Shown: piece after piece, positions 50,867-59,591 of the stretch
Numbering within the stretch: the stretch's first letter is position 1
Layout: every line of letters starts with the position of its first letter
Assembly (NCBI GenBank): GCA_903231505.1
Contig: CAFBRK010000034.1
Coordinates: 1-64,000 of the forward strand
From: Olavius algarvensis associated proteobacterium Delta 3
GTDB taxonomy: Bacteria; Desulfobacterota; Desulfobacteria; Desulfobacterales; CAFBRK01
DNA: 64,000 nucleotides
Direction of reading: 5' to 3'
Translations under genes and position numbers: made by a program
Notes under the pieces: generated by a model
The model's input: only the letters and a program-made list of their open reading frames with translations
Database searches by the model: none
Told to the model about the DNA's origin: nothing

Positions 50867-52183
50867 TCAATCTTGTTTTTCCGCTCCGCTGGATCCGGCG
50901 GGCACGCCTCGCATATTCCGGTTTGCCGTTACGACGTCGGCGTCCATGGGTCGTGAGTCGAGTTGCAGCAGGATTCCCGCCATACCAACAACCGTGTAAA
51001 ACACCATATCCGTTACCGGAGTCAGACATTGTTCGAAGATCCCTACGACCAGCATCCCAACCATGGCGCCAACCAGACATTGGGCCCAAGCCTTGATTTC
51101 AACATCCTCTGATGATCGGATAAGATGGATGCACCCGTTAAAAAAAGATCCGATAAACAGACAAAAAAGAACCAGCCCCGGCCATCCGGTGCGTACCGCG
51201 ATGCTTGCGAACGTCCCGTGAGGTTCTTTCGTGTGGGATTCCAGAATGCTTTGTTTCAACCGAAAACCGGCCGGGAGCCGCAGATTGTAGGCCGTATGGT
51301 CGATCCGCTTTCCGAAGATGTCGGTGCCAAATCCAACCCCTGTAATCGGGTAATCATTGGTCACATCAATTGTCATCAAGTTTAGACTGATTCGTACATT
51401 TTTCCGGATGGAATCTTCGTATACTCGAACAACGGTTATTGCCGCTGTCAACGCTATGAGTAAAATCAACACCAGAACCGTGGCAACCTTGTTACGAAAA
51501 AAGAGATACCCGCCGATACCGGCCATGAGGGAAATGATTGCCGATCGTGATTGCGTTGAGGCAGTGGCAACACATAAAATAAACAATCCCATGAACAACA
51601 GGATTTTGGTGGATGAGGCCTTCGAAAAAGAGAGGAGATGAAGGCCGAACACAAACGCAACCGTGGTGACGAAGGCGATCAGGTTTGTTGAGATTTCAGT
51701 CAGCCCTGATTGACCAAGCCGGTGTATCAATGGATGTTGTTCAAGCACATAGAAATAAACCAAAAGACCGCCCGACAGGAGACTGGCCGATACGAAAAAA
51801 ATCACAGCCAGGTTTTTCAGCCTGGCTTTGGATGTGAAAAATATCAGTAGGGCGAAGTAATACAGAATATACTTGATGAGGTGGAAAAATACGTCGTGGA
51901 GTGAGGATTTCGGATCAAGGGAGAAAAAGGCGGTCAAGAAGGCCCAGGCAGCAAAGATATATAAAAAAATTAGATGGCGATGCTGAAGGTGCACGGTGGT
52001 GCGACCTGTTGCGATGAATGCTGTCGCAACGGTTACCGGCAGGTAAAACAACGCTTCCTTGATGCTCGTTAAGAAAGGAAAGGGAATGAAAAAGATCGTT
52101 GCTCCCAACATCACTGCCGCGCTGTTATCAAGGAATCGGGTCCAAGGACCATCAGGTACGATCAAATTGGGAGATTGAGTCAT
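50867..52183 (-). CDS. O-antigen ligase / polymerase (WaaL/Wzy-like)
   Basis: 438-residue polytopic membrane protein with about eleven segments. A large loop after residue 260 includes ITGVGFGTDIFGKRIDHTAYNLRLPAG ... ESHTKEPHGTFASIAVRTGWPGLVLFC, matching the Wzy_C domain (PHG/PHN ... GxxG) of O-antigen ligases and polymerases. It probably attaches or polymerises O-antigen or capsule at the periplasmic face. Last gene of the LPS locus in its direction. Ligase versus polymerase cannot be decided from sequence. Confidence 0.83.
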   Translation of the reverse strand: MTQSPNLIVPDGPWTRFLDNSAAVMLGATIFFIPFPFLTSIKEALFYLPVTVATAFIATGRTTVHLQHRHLIFLYIFAAWAFLTAFFSLDPKSSLHDVFFHLIKYILYYFALLIFFTSKARLKNLAVIFFVSASLLSGGLLVYFYVLEQHPLIHRLGQSGLTEISTNLIAFVTTVAFVFGLHLLSFSKASSTKILLFMGLFILCVATASTQSRSAIISLMAGIGGYLFFRNKVATVLVLILLIALTAAITVVRVYEDSIRKNVRISLNLMTIDVTNDYPITGVGFGTDIFGKRIDHTAYNLRLPAGFRLKQSILESHTKEPHGTFASIAVRTGWPGLVLFCLFIGSFFNGCIHLIRSSEDVEIKAWAQCLVGAMVGMLVVGIFEQCLTPVTDMVFYTVVGMAGILLQLDSRPMDADVVTANRNMRGVPAGSSGAEKQD

Positions 52184-52249
52184 GATCGGTTACGATTCTA
52201 TCGGTGTTGCGGCACCCCGGATTTTCAGGCAGGCTTCTGTGTACTCTGC

Positions 52250-53455
52250 CTACCTGGCATGGTGACGCTTGAAATCTTCCCATGATAGGAATGGCAGTGC
52301 AGTAGTCCGCACAGCGGCCGTCTGGTTCTTTGTTAGGTTGCCGCCATAAGCTTCCGCAGCTTTGATGGACCGTCGCTGAAACGCACAAATACGCTCCAGC
52401 CGCCTCTGGCTGATGATAAAATCGGTGCTTTCCGGCTGAAGGCACCACTGCCTCAATTCGTTATGCCCCTGGTGAAACGCGATGTAGTTGCCGGACTTGA
52501 CCCGCTTCAGCCGGCCAAAGGAAAACGCTGGATACAAAAGCTTTCGATGCGGTTCGAAGGGCCGGATGCCATAGACTTCGTATCCCATCCGAGAGAGGAT
52601 TTGCAGCACACCTCTGTCGTTGTGGGTATTGTAAGGCAATGTTTCTATCAGAATCACGGGTGGATTCGAAGAACCCAGATAACGGGAAGCGCCTTTCAGC
52701 ACCTCGATCTCGAAACCTTCCGTGTCCACTTTGAGCACGCCGAATCCTGGCGATATGCGGTTGTCCTCAATGAAGTCGTCAAGGGGCATCTGCTGGACAG
52801 ACTCGGTATGCCCACTGTAGTCGGAGGCCTGGCTAAAATCATCACTCAAAGAACTGCCGCCGCTGCCATGACGGTGGATCTTGATGTGTGCTTTCCCGCG
52901 TTGCGATCCAATCGCGTATCGGAAGGCATTGATCCGCTCCTTGTAATGGTTGGCATCAATGGCAGCTTGAAACCGACGGAACGTGTCGGATACAGGCTCA
53001 AAAGCGTAGGCGTTAAACGGCGGATCGGCCGCCGCGGCCATTAACAGACTGTAAACGCCAACGTTGGCACCCACATCAAAAAACGTCTCCGCAAATTCAG
53101 CTGCCTTTAGCAGGAGCAGTGTTTCGCTGGTCTCACTGGACAGATACCCCTCGCTAATAAGGCTGCTTTCATCCCTGCAGCAAATGGAGACATAAAACCC
53201 GAACAGCGTCTCGACCTGAACCACTGATGGTGGAAACGCCACTGCCGGATCCTGGACCCAATCAACCGGTGTTTCATCTCGTTTCTTTATCAAAACGTCC
53301 ATCATGGAGTTAAAACTGTTGGACGCGGCCAATGCCATTGGAGACGCCTTGAGGGCATTTTCCAGTTGCTCGATGTGCCGATAATAGTCCATCAGAAGGC
53401 GACTATCGGCCTCTATCTCACTCAGCGTGTTTTGATGATGTTTCAGGTATCCCAT
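52250..53455 (-). CDS. FkbM family methyltransferase
   Basis: About 401 residues. Residues 1-100 are a helical region without known match. The FkbM SAM-binding domain follows: ETFFDVGANVGVYSLLMAAA, AYAFEPVSDTFRRFQAAIDAN, MPLDDFIEDN, GVLKVDTEGFEIEVLKGASRYL and VILIETLP. Such enzymes O-methylate sugars in surface polysaccharides. ATG 53455 is chosen; a GTG at 53479 is also possible; both overlap the end of the preceding GT2 gene. Capping methylation of an LPS or O-antigen sugar is the likely role. Confidence 0.86.
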   Translation of the reverse strand: MGYLKHHQNTLSEIEADSRLLMDYYRHIEQLENALKASPMALAASNSFNSMMDVLIKKRDETPVDWVQDPAVAFPPSVVQVETLFGFYVSICCRDESSLISEGYLSSETSETLLLLKAAEFAETFFDVGANVGVYSLLMAAAADPPFNAYAFEPVSDTFRRFQAAIDANHYKERINAFRYAIGSQRGKAHIKIHRHGSGGSSLSDDFSQASDYSGHTESVQQMPLDDFIEDNRISPGFGVLKVDTEGFEIEVLKGASRYLGSSNPPVILIETLPYNTHNDRGVLQILSRMGYEVYGIRPFEPHRKLLYPAFSFGRLKRVKSGNYIAFHQGHNELRQWCLQPESTDFIISQRRLERICAFQRRSIKAAEAYGGNLTKNQTAAVRTTALPFLSWEDFKRHHAR

Positions 53456-54254
53456 CGGCTCGAACCAATCCGTTTTCACAAAAATAGGGCCGATTGCGCC
53501 GGTTAAAATAGGCGATATTCGGGCCCGATTCCCAATGTTTGTCGCCGATTGCTTTCGGGTGCCAGATGTGCATGACCCGGGCGTGCGGGATGGCCGAACG
53601 ACAATAAATGCCCGCCTTTACCAGCCGTATACCGAGATCCTCATCCTCACCGCCCCAACCGATGAAATTTTCGTCATATCCGTTGACGATTTCAATATCA
53701 TTTTTAAAAATCGACAAGTGACCCCCAAGTCCCTGCTTCCGATGGCTTACGAGTCCCAAGCGCATCAAAAAAGTTCGCCGGTTGTATCGGCGATGCTGGA
53801 TACGCAGTTCTCGATCCGGAATTTCACTGTACAGTTCGTCCATCAGGGCTTTTGAAACGACCGTTTGATGGACCCTTTCGGATTGCGTTTCCGACAAGTA
53901 CTTGCAGGAGCCGGCCACAAAACGACCCGGTTTGGCATGCGCCACATGGGCCCGGACAGTGCCCGGAAGAATTAGAAAATCACAATCGAAAAAAATCAGG
54001 TAATCTCCCGTTGCGTTCCGTATGCCCTCATTTCGGGCGGCCGCGGCCCGAAAGCCTCTGTGTTCCTGCCACACATACCGTATGGGAAATTCATGGGCGG
54101 CGGTAATCTCTCTGGCCTCTTCGACGATCTCCGCGGATGAACCATCATCGACAATGACAACCTCGTCGAAGTCCTGCCGGGAAAATCGCAGGGAATCGAG
54201 ACAGCATCGAAGATGCGAGACACGTTCATAAAAGCAGATAATTACACTAACCAT
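53418..54254 (-). CDS. Glycosyltransferase family 2 (with galactosyltransferase-type C-terminus)
   Basis: 278 residues. N-terminal GT2 fold: VSVIICFYERVSHLRCCLDSL, EVVIVDDGSSAEIV, RNEGIRNATGDYLIFFDCDFLI (DxD). The C-terminus has LGGHLSIFKNDIEIVNGYDENFIGWGGEDEDLGIRLVKAG, typical of Glyco_transf_7C/galactosyl- or chondroitin-type enzymes. It adds a sugar to the LPS outer core or O-unit. Sits between the GT10 and FkbM genes on one transcript. Confidence 0.88.
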   Translation of the reverse strand: MVSVIICFYERVSHLRCCLDSLRFSRQDFDEVVIVDDGSSAEIVEEAREITAAHEFPIRYVWQEHRGFRAAAARNEGIRNATGDYLIFFDCDFLILPGTVRAHVAHAKPGRFVAGSCKYLSETQSERVHQTVVSKALMDELYSEIPDRELRIQHRRYNRRTFLMRLGLVSHRKQGLGGHLSIFKNDIEIVNGYDENFIGWGGEDEDLGIRLVKAGIYCRSAIPHARVMHIWHPKAIGDKHWESGPNIAYFNRRNRPYFCENGLVRADGIPETSSKHAE

Positions 54255-54272
54255 CGGACCGGGGCAACCTCC

Positions 54273-55241
54273 TCAACGGAAGGTCAGCTTTCTCCATCGC
54301 CGTTTTAGTTTGAATCGGAACCGACGGGCACGCGCGGTCAAACTGCGCCGATACAGGGGTACCGTCACATCGGCCGCCACGCCATCCCCGCCGGGATGAG
54401 AATGTATGAGTTTCGCCAATAACGGAAACATTTGGTAATCATAAAGTAATCTTCGGCGAGCTTCCTCAAGAGCCGGCATGTGTTTTTCCCAGTACCCGGC
54501 GGCCATCACCTGTTTGATTTTTTCCAGACTCTCTGCGGGCCGATCGATATCGATGATCACCAAGGCTTCCTTTGGGAAATACTCCAGGATGTTGGGGCAC
54601 CCGTAATAAAAGGGAACCGTCCATGACAGGAAACAATCGGCAATTTTTTCTGTCCATAAATCCTGGCTTACGGCATTCTCGATAGCAAGTGAATACTTGA
54701 AAGGGGCCAAGCCGTCCCACTTGTCCTCTATGTATCGAATCGCCTTGCCATATAGCTCCAGATCGATCTCCCCGTCCTGGAGAAGTTTTTCCAAAAACAG
54801 TCGCCGCTTGAAGTGCCCCGGCAGGTCCATGGCATCGCCCACAATCCAGGACAAGCGTTGCGTTTTCTGAGGTATGGGCGCGGCCACCAGCTCATCGAAG
54901 GTTTTGTTGACGTGCCAGGGAATCGCCGGCGGACATCGTACGTATCTGGGGTCTTCCCCCGGGATGTGATGGGTAAACACCCTATCGAAATGATCATGGC
55001 GTTCAATCAGCCAATCGGTGAAGCCGGGCTCATAGGGCTCCTGCATGAGAGCCCAAACATGTCCAGGGGGACAACGAACTTGGGTGTCGGTTTTCATCCG
55101 GTTGTTGAGTACAACGAGATAGTCGCAGGTCGGCACCGGGTCTAACACAAACCGAATCCCGTCCCACATGCCGCTCTGTCCAGGGGTTTGCCGCAGCAGG
55201 TCCGGCCAGTCCCAGTCTTTGAGGATACGAACCAGCGTCAC
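54273..55241 (-). CDS. Glycosyltransferase family 10 (alpha-fucosyltransferase-like)
   Basis: 322 residues. The C-terminal donor domain matches GT10: FKYSLAIENAVSQDLWTEKIADCFLSWTVPFYYGCPNILEYFPKEALVIID. N-terminal half includes WALMQEPYEPG and VFTHHIPGEDPRYVRCPPAIPWHV. Bacterial GT10 enzymes add fucose to LPS (Lewis-like epitopes in Helicobacter), though some use other sugars. ATG overlaps the stop of the GT4 gene upstream. Confidence 0.84.
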   Translation of the reverse strand: MTLVRILKDWDWPDLLRQTPGQSGMWDGIRFVLDPVPTCDYLVVLNNRMKTDTQVRCPPGHVWALMQEPYEPGFTDWLIERHDHFDRVFTHHIPGEDPRYVRCPPAIPWHVNKTFDELVAAPIPQKTQRLSWIVGDAMDLPGHFKRRLFLEKLLQDGEIDLELYGKAIRYIEDKWDGLAPFKYSLAIENAVSQDLWTEKIADCFLSWTVPFYYGCPNILEYFPKEALVIIDIDRPAESLEKIKQVMAAGYWEKHMPALEEARRRLLYDYQMFPLLAKLIHSHPGGDGVAADVTVPLYRRSLTARARRFRFKLKRRWRKLTFR

Positions 55242-56443
55242 AACGTGTTTCCTCCTTCGTTCCAGTGGGTCGATCGCGGCGGAATTTGCGGGTCAACTCT
55301 ATCCGGGCCATTTAAGAGCGCTTCGTAAGCGCACGCCGTTGTCTCGGCAGCCTGCTCCCAGGAGCAGGCTGCCGCCGTCGCCCACGCGTTCCGAGCCATA
55401 GGTTCCCGGACATCCGGGTTCAGGAGCGTCTCGATCCGCCCGGCGACAGCCGCAGAATCGGTCCGGTCGACGACAAATCCGTTTTGCCCTTCGACAACCA
55501 GGTCCCGGGCGCCGACCGTCTGGCTGATAACCACCGGAAGAGACGCTGCCATGGCTTCAAGAACCACGAGACCGAAAGTGTCAAACCGGGAAAGCATGGC
55601 AAACAGGTCCGCAGCCAGATACACCTGCTCGATACCCTTTTCCCAGACACCGGCGAACCGGACATCGTCCGATATGCCGAAACCATCCGCCATATTCTGA
55701 TATTTGCGGATATTCCCCTTACCGACAACCAGCAATTTAAGACCGGATTCGGGCCGCTGAGCACAGGCCATGGCCATGGCCGCCATCAGAAAATCAAGCC
55801 CTTTAATGTGAAAATTCATGCCCGCAAACAGAATGACGGTGTCGCTCCTGTCGAGCCCGAAACGCGACCGCACCTCCCGACGACACGCTTCCCGGTCGAT
55901 TCTTTCGTATGGGTGGGTGTCGATGCCGGGATGGACCACTTGTACCAGAGGGGACGCGTCGGGGAAATAGTCGAAAAATTTCTCCCGGGCCAGAGACGAG
56001 ACTGCCAGAATACGACGCAGGCCCGGATAATAAATGAGCTGCTGCTCGACCCGACCCAGGACCCGATCGTAAAGGCTCATCCGCTTTCTCCGGACATCCC
56101 GAACCCACAGGGGGTGGGGGATACTGTGCATGGTAAACAGATCGGCCCTGAATATGCGTTCATGGGTGTGGACCAGGTCGAAGTCATGGTCGTGGACGAA
56201 TCGGTCCACAGAACGGGCAAAGCTCCAGGTCGACAAAAAACGTGGAAATCCGATCCGGTGCATCTTGTGAAACGCAACACTTCCGGATGGATCGCTCCAG
56301 CGGTTTGCCAGAACGTGGCATTCGAATCGCGGATCCGCGGCCAGACGCTCCGTCAGTTCGTAGACAAAACGCTCTCCCCCACCGACCAGCCCATATCGGG
56401 GTACGACCACGGCAATCTTGTGAGAACGCTTCGCCATAGTCAA
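55238..56443 (-). CDS. Glycosyltransferase family 4 (WaaG-like)
   Basis: 401 residues with the GT-B fold: N-terminal KIAVVVPRYGLVGGGERFVYELTERLAADPRFECHVLA, DLVHTHERIF, and C-terminal donor-binding MLSRFDTFGLVVLEAMAASLPVVISQTVGARDLVVEGQNGFVVDRTD (E-x7-E). The opening resembles WaaG, which adds the first hexose to the LPS heptose region. Immediately follows (no gap) the heptosyltransferase at 56444-57541. Confidence 0.88.
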   Translation of the reverse strand: MTMAKRSHKIAVVVPRYGLVGGGERFVYELTERLAADPRFECHVLANRWSDPSGSVAFHKMHRIGFPRFLSTWSFARSVDRFVHDHDFDLVHTHERIFRADLFTMHSIPHPLWVRDVRRKRMSLYDRVLGRVEQQLIYYPGLRRILAVSSLAREKFFDYFPDASPLVQVVHPGIDTHPYERIDREACRREVRSRFGLDRSDTVILFAGMNFHIKGLDFLMAAMAMACAQRPESGLKLLVVGKGNIRKYQNMADGFGISDDVRFAGVWEKGIEQVYLAADLFAMLSRFDTFGLVVLEAMAASLPVVISQTVGARDLVVEGQNGFVVDRTDSAAVAGRIETLLNPDVREPMARNAWATAAACSWEQAAETTACAYEALLNGPDRVDPQIPPRSTHWNEGGNTL

Positions 56444-57541
56444 TCAACCCGGCAACCCACTGATGAATTTTTCGATATGCGGCCACACCCGGGTGGTGAT
56501 TTCGCCGACTGAAAGCTCTTCCATGCACCGGCTGATACCGCTCGAATTGCAGCCTTTCTGGCTGCAGGGGATGCAATCCATGTCCTTGTGGACCACGACA
56601 TGCTGTTTCCCCCTCGGCGCCCACGCATCCATGGAAGAAGGTCCGAAAATACCGACGGTCGGAACCCCCACAGCTGCCGCAAGATGAAGACCGGCACTGT
56701 CGATACCGATAAACAGGCCGCTCATTTTGAGCAACGCCGCATAGTCGCTGAGCGTAGTCTTTCCGGCAAGGTTCACCAACCGTGCTTCCGGACAGGCATG
56801 ACGGAGGGCTTCAGCGCGGGAACGGTCTTCGGGACCGCCCGCCAGAACCATGGGGAGATGGAAATCCCTTTCAATGGCCCGGATCAGTGCGGTTACCGTC
56901 GTCGGGGGAAGTTCCTTGTAGTGCCAGAGAGAAAACGGCTGCAGGACGATAAACGGCTGCCCCCGGGGAAGTCCGTGTTGACGCAGAAGCTCGCCGGCCG
57001 TTGCTAATTTACGGGAGGATACGGCAATCTTCGGGACGGCATGTCGGGTGTGAAGGCCGCTCTCGGTCAGTATCTTCAAATAGTAGTCCGAGATCGCCTG
57101 ACCGGGTTGAAGATCCGGGGCTGCCAGATGGGTAAACACACGGTTTCGCCACAACCCGCCGTCATAAGCGAATCTACTGATCCGCAGCGGCGCCCCGGAT
57201 AAAAGCGCCATCACCGCCCCCCGGGTTCCGGTCCGCAGATCAACGGCCAGGTCAAATCGGTGACGTCGGAGCCGGCTGAAAAACTCAAACTGGTAGTTGA
57301 ACCATGCCAGAATCCCCTTCGGCGGATGACCCACCGAGATCGATTCGGAAATCCACGGGCATTCTTCAAGCAGGCCACCGGCTTTTTCCCGGACCGCCAC
57401 AACAATTCTGGCAGCGGGAAAATTCTCCCGCAGCGCCTGTATGCAGGGGAACGAGAGCACCACATCGCCGATATCACCCAGCTGTATCAGTAAAATACGG
57501 TGTATGGCCGTATGTCCAAGGGGATGCTCGGATGGCTTCAT
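56444..57541 (-). CDS. Glycosyltransferase family 9 (heptosyltransferase-like)
   Basis: 365 residues. N-terminal ILLIQLGDIGDVVLSFPCIQALRENFPAARIVVAV, central RISRFAYDGGLWRNRVFTHLA and C-terminal LFIGIDSAGLHLAAAVGVPTVGIFGPSSMDAWAPRGKQHVVVHKDMDCIPCSQKGC define GT9. It is a third heptosyltransferase-type enzyme in the locus, besides those at 59.6 and 60.7 kb, and probably a WaaQ-like branch-heptose enzyme. ATG 57541 starts just past the stop of the preceding gene. Confidence 0.88.
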   Translation of the reverse strand: MKPSEHPLGHTAIHRILLIQLGDIGDVVLSFPCIQALRENFPAARIVVAVREKAGGLLEECPWISESISVGHPPKGILAWFNYQFEFFSRLRRHRFDLAVDLRTGTRGAVMALLSGAPLRISRFAYDGGLWRNRVFTHLAAPDLQPGQAISDYYLKILTESGLHTRHAVPKIAVSSRKLATAGELLRQHGLPRGQPFIVLQPFSLWHYKELPPTTVTALIRAIERDFHLPMVLAGGPEDRSRAEALRHACPEARLVNLAGKTTLSDYAALLKMSGLFIGIDSAGLHLAAAVGVPTVGIFGPSSMDAWAPRGKQHVVVHKDMDCIPCSQKGCNSSGISRCMEELSVGEITTRVWPHIEKFISGLPG

Positions 57542-57545
57542 TCGT

Positions 57546-58757
57546 TTAGATGCCGCCGGCGCCGGCATTCGGTCTCTCTGTTTTCATAAATGGTGTTAAC
57601 AATGCGTTTCGAAAGGCCTCCCGGGAGCATCCATCGGCATAGGTCAACGCAGCCTGGCGATACCGGTCCAAAACCGGAGACGGCAGGCTCAGCGTCTCAA
57701 CCATCTTTGTGGAGAGGGCTGCGGCGTTGCCGGAGGTGAACACCTGCCCCAGTCGGTGGTCCAATACGCGCCGGGCCACAAGGCCCTCGTCCGAAGCGAT
57801 AATGATCTTGCCTGCCGCTGCAGCGAGGGAAAGGACGCCGCTGGAACCGAAATGCCGAACATAGGGCAGAAGTACCACATCGCTGGCACAAAAGCAGAGC
57901 CTTTCCTCATCGTCCGAGACGTAGTGGTTCAGGACTTTGGCCTGACCACGTTGCTGTAATTCTGCCATGCCGTTTTGGATGGCGCTATCCTTGTCCAACT
58001 CGCCCGCGCACAGCAGGAGCCATCTGCGTTCTTCGGGACCGGAAAGCATGGCCTGGATCGCTAGATACAGGCCCTTCCGCCGATCACCGATACCGTAGTG
58101 AAGAAAGACTCTGACATCCTCGGAAATGCCCAATGCCCCGCGCGCATCGGATGCCGTCAGGTCAAACCGACCGGACCAGGGGTCCGGGAGGAAGTGATAC
58201 AGCGCCGAATCCGTTAGCCCGGCATACAGATATTCGTCGAGAAGATACAGGCGTTTGAACCAACCGGCCCGGCACAAACGCCGGAAGCCGATGCGCTTCA
58301 GAAAATTGCCGGGGCTCACCCCGGTGGGCGCCAGAAATCGGGGACGAAAATAAACCCCATTGATGCGTCCCTGAAGCCCGCTGGGCGGCTCCAGTCCAAT
58401 GGCGGCCCGTCGGAGACAGCCCGAGGCGACCTCGTCGAAATTGTTTAAAAAAGCTTCATCGGCTCCGGCTTCTTCCATGCAGGCGGCCAGCGCGCTGAGT
58501 TTTCCGCCTCCCCGAAACCGGTCCGAAGCATCAAACAGGGAGACGATCGGAACGGCATCCACAAGCTGGTCCAGTTGGTTTCGAATTTTGTCAATGGGCC
58601 CGGGCCGGTCGTCAACCGCCAATGTAACACGAAACCCCGCCGATAAAAAATCCTCGGTGATATATTGAAGCCAGCTCAGGTGGTGCCCCCCTAGTCGGGG
58701 TTCGAACAGCAGGATGTGCGTGGCCTCAGGAGTCATCACGGTCCGTTCCCGTTTCAT
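57546..58757 (-). CDS. Glycosyltransferase family 4-like protein
   Basis: 403 residues. Starts ILLFEPRLGGHHLSWLQYITEDFLSAGFRVTLAVDD; the donor domain includes FLHYGIGDRRKGLYLAIQAML, LLCAGELDKDS, and VVLLPYVRHFGSSGVLSLAAAAGKIIIASDEGLVARRV. The E of the usual E-x7-E is not clear. GGHHLSW openings are found in poorly studied GT4 enzymes of polysaccharide clusters. Sugar unknown. Confidence 0.8.
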   Translation of the reverse strand: MKRERTVMTPEATHILLFEPRLGGHHLSWLQYITEDFLSAGFRVTLAVDDRPGPIDKIRNQLDQLVDAVPIVSLFDASDRFRGGGKLSALAACMEEAGADEAFLNNFDEVASGCLRRAAIGLEPPSGLQGRINGVYFRPRFLAPTGVSPGNFLKRIGFRRLCRAGWFKRLYLLDEYLYAGLTDSALYHFLPDPWSGRFDLTASDARGALGISEDVRVFLHYGIGDRRKGLYLAIQAMLSGPEERRWLLLCAGELDKDSAIQNGMAELQQRGQAKVLNHYVSDDEERLCFCASDVVLLPYVRHFGSSGVLSLAAAAGKIIIASDEGLVARRVLDHRLGQVFTSGNAAALSTKMVETLSLPSPVLDRYRQAALTYADGCSREAFRNALLTPFMKTERPNAGAGGI

Positions 58758-58805
58758 TGCCGATTGCGACGCACCGGCCGCCCCGGTAGGGTCGGCACCC
58801 TTCGA

Positions 58806-59591
58806 TTACAGATCGTCCTTGTGCTGTCGATAAAAACGCTCATTCGGATACTGCTCCGGTCCGGGATCATCTATCGTCACCGGTGTTTCGAACATCCCCT
58901 GGAGACCTTCCGGATCGGGCCGGTATTTCTTTTCGAACATGAATCGACGATTGAACAGGCTGTACTTGGTGCCGGAGTGGGTCTGAATGTTCAACGGGCT
59001 GTAGGTGCGCACCGAATCTTCCGAATAATTCTCAAATCCGCGCAGCTTGAAGCTGGCAATTGGCCTTCCGAAAGCGTGCAGATAGCGCCATGTCATGTCG
59101 CCGTCTTCTTCACCGATTCCCAGGAGGCGCTCGTCAAAATACCCCAGCTCGTCGATCTCCTCCCTGTTGGCCACAAAGTGCGACCAGGACCGGTTGATAA
59201 GAAATGTCCTGCCCTTGTTCCGACGGATGCACTTGCGAATGCGATCGACAAATCCTGTGTCGGTCACCATGATATCATCGTTTAGCATGAGCACATGGGG
59301 ATGGGTGGCGTGGACGAGGATGGTATTCCATAGCTTGGAAATTCCCCGAAAACGCGGGAATAAAACCGGAAACACGCCGGGTTGCTCGGAGATGAAGGCC
59401 AGGACCCGGCGACGATAGTCCTCGTCGAATTCCATGTTATGCTCGCCGTTGACGGTCACGATGATCTCGAGGTCGGTGTCGCAATGCCGGAGCTGTGTCA
59501 CGAGCGGCACAAAATATTCTTCTAGCCGAGCCTTAAAGGTCGTAATCCCGACAGAAAGCGGTGTCGGCTCAGCACGTTTCGAAAATATCAT
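58806..59591 (-). CDS. Glycosyltransferase family 2-like protein
   Basis: 261 residues. PLSVGITTFKARLEEYFVPLVTQLRHCDTDLEIIVTVNGEHN, then SKLWNTILVHATHPHVLMLNDDIMVTDTGF (DD metal site), and a C-terminal half ending NERFYRQHKDDL. It fits the GT-A fold. ATG 59591 overlaps the stop of the heptosyltransferase gene (ATGA), so it is coupled to it. The upstream in-frame extension to 59714 lies inside that gene and is rejected. Confidence 0.82.
   Translation of the reverse strand: MIFSKRAEPTPLSVGITTFKARLEEYFVPLVTQLRHCDTDLEIIVTVNGEHNMEFDEDYRRRVLAFISEQPGVFPVLFPRFRGISKLWNTILVHATHPHVLMLNDDIMVTDTGFVDRIRKCIRRNKGRTFLINRSWSHFVANREEIDELGYFDERLLGIGEEDGDMTWRYLHAFGRPIASFKLRGFENYSEDSVRTYSPLNIQTHSGTKYSLFNRRFMFEKKYRPDPEGLQGMFETPVTIDDPGPEQYPNERFYRQHKDDL

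Noticed and set aside
55484..56512. 342-residue plus-strand ORF opposite the GT4 gene
   Set aside because: Entirely antisense to a well-supported glycosyltransferase; no motif and no ribosome binding site.
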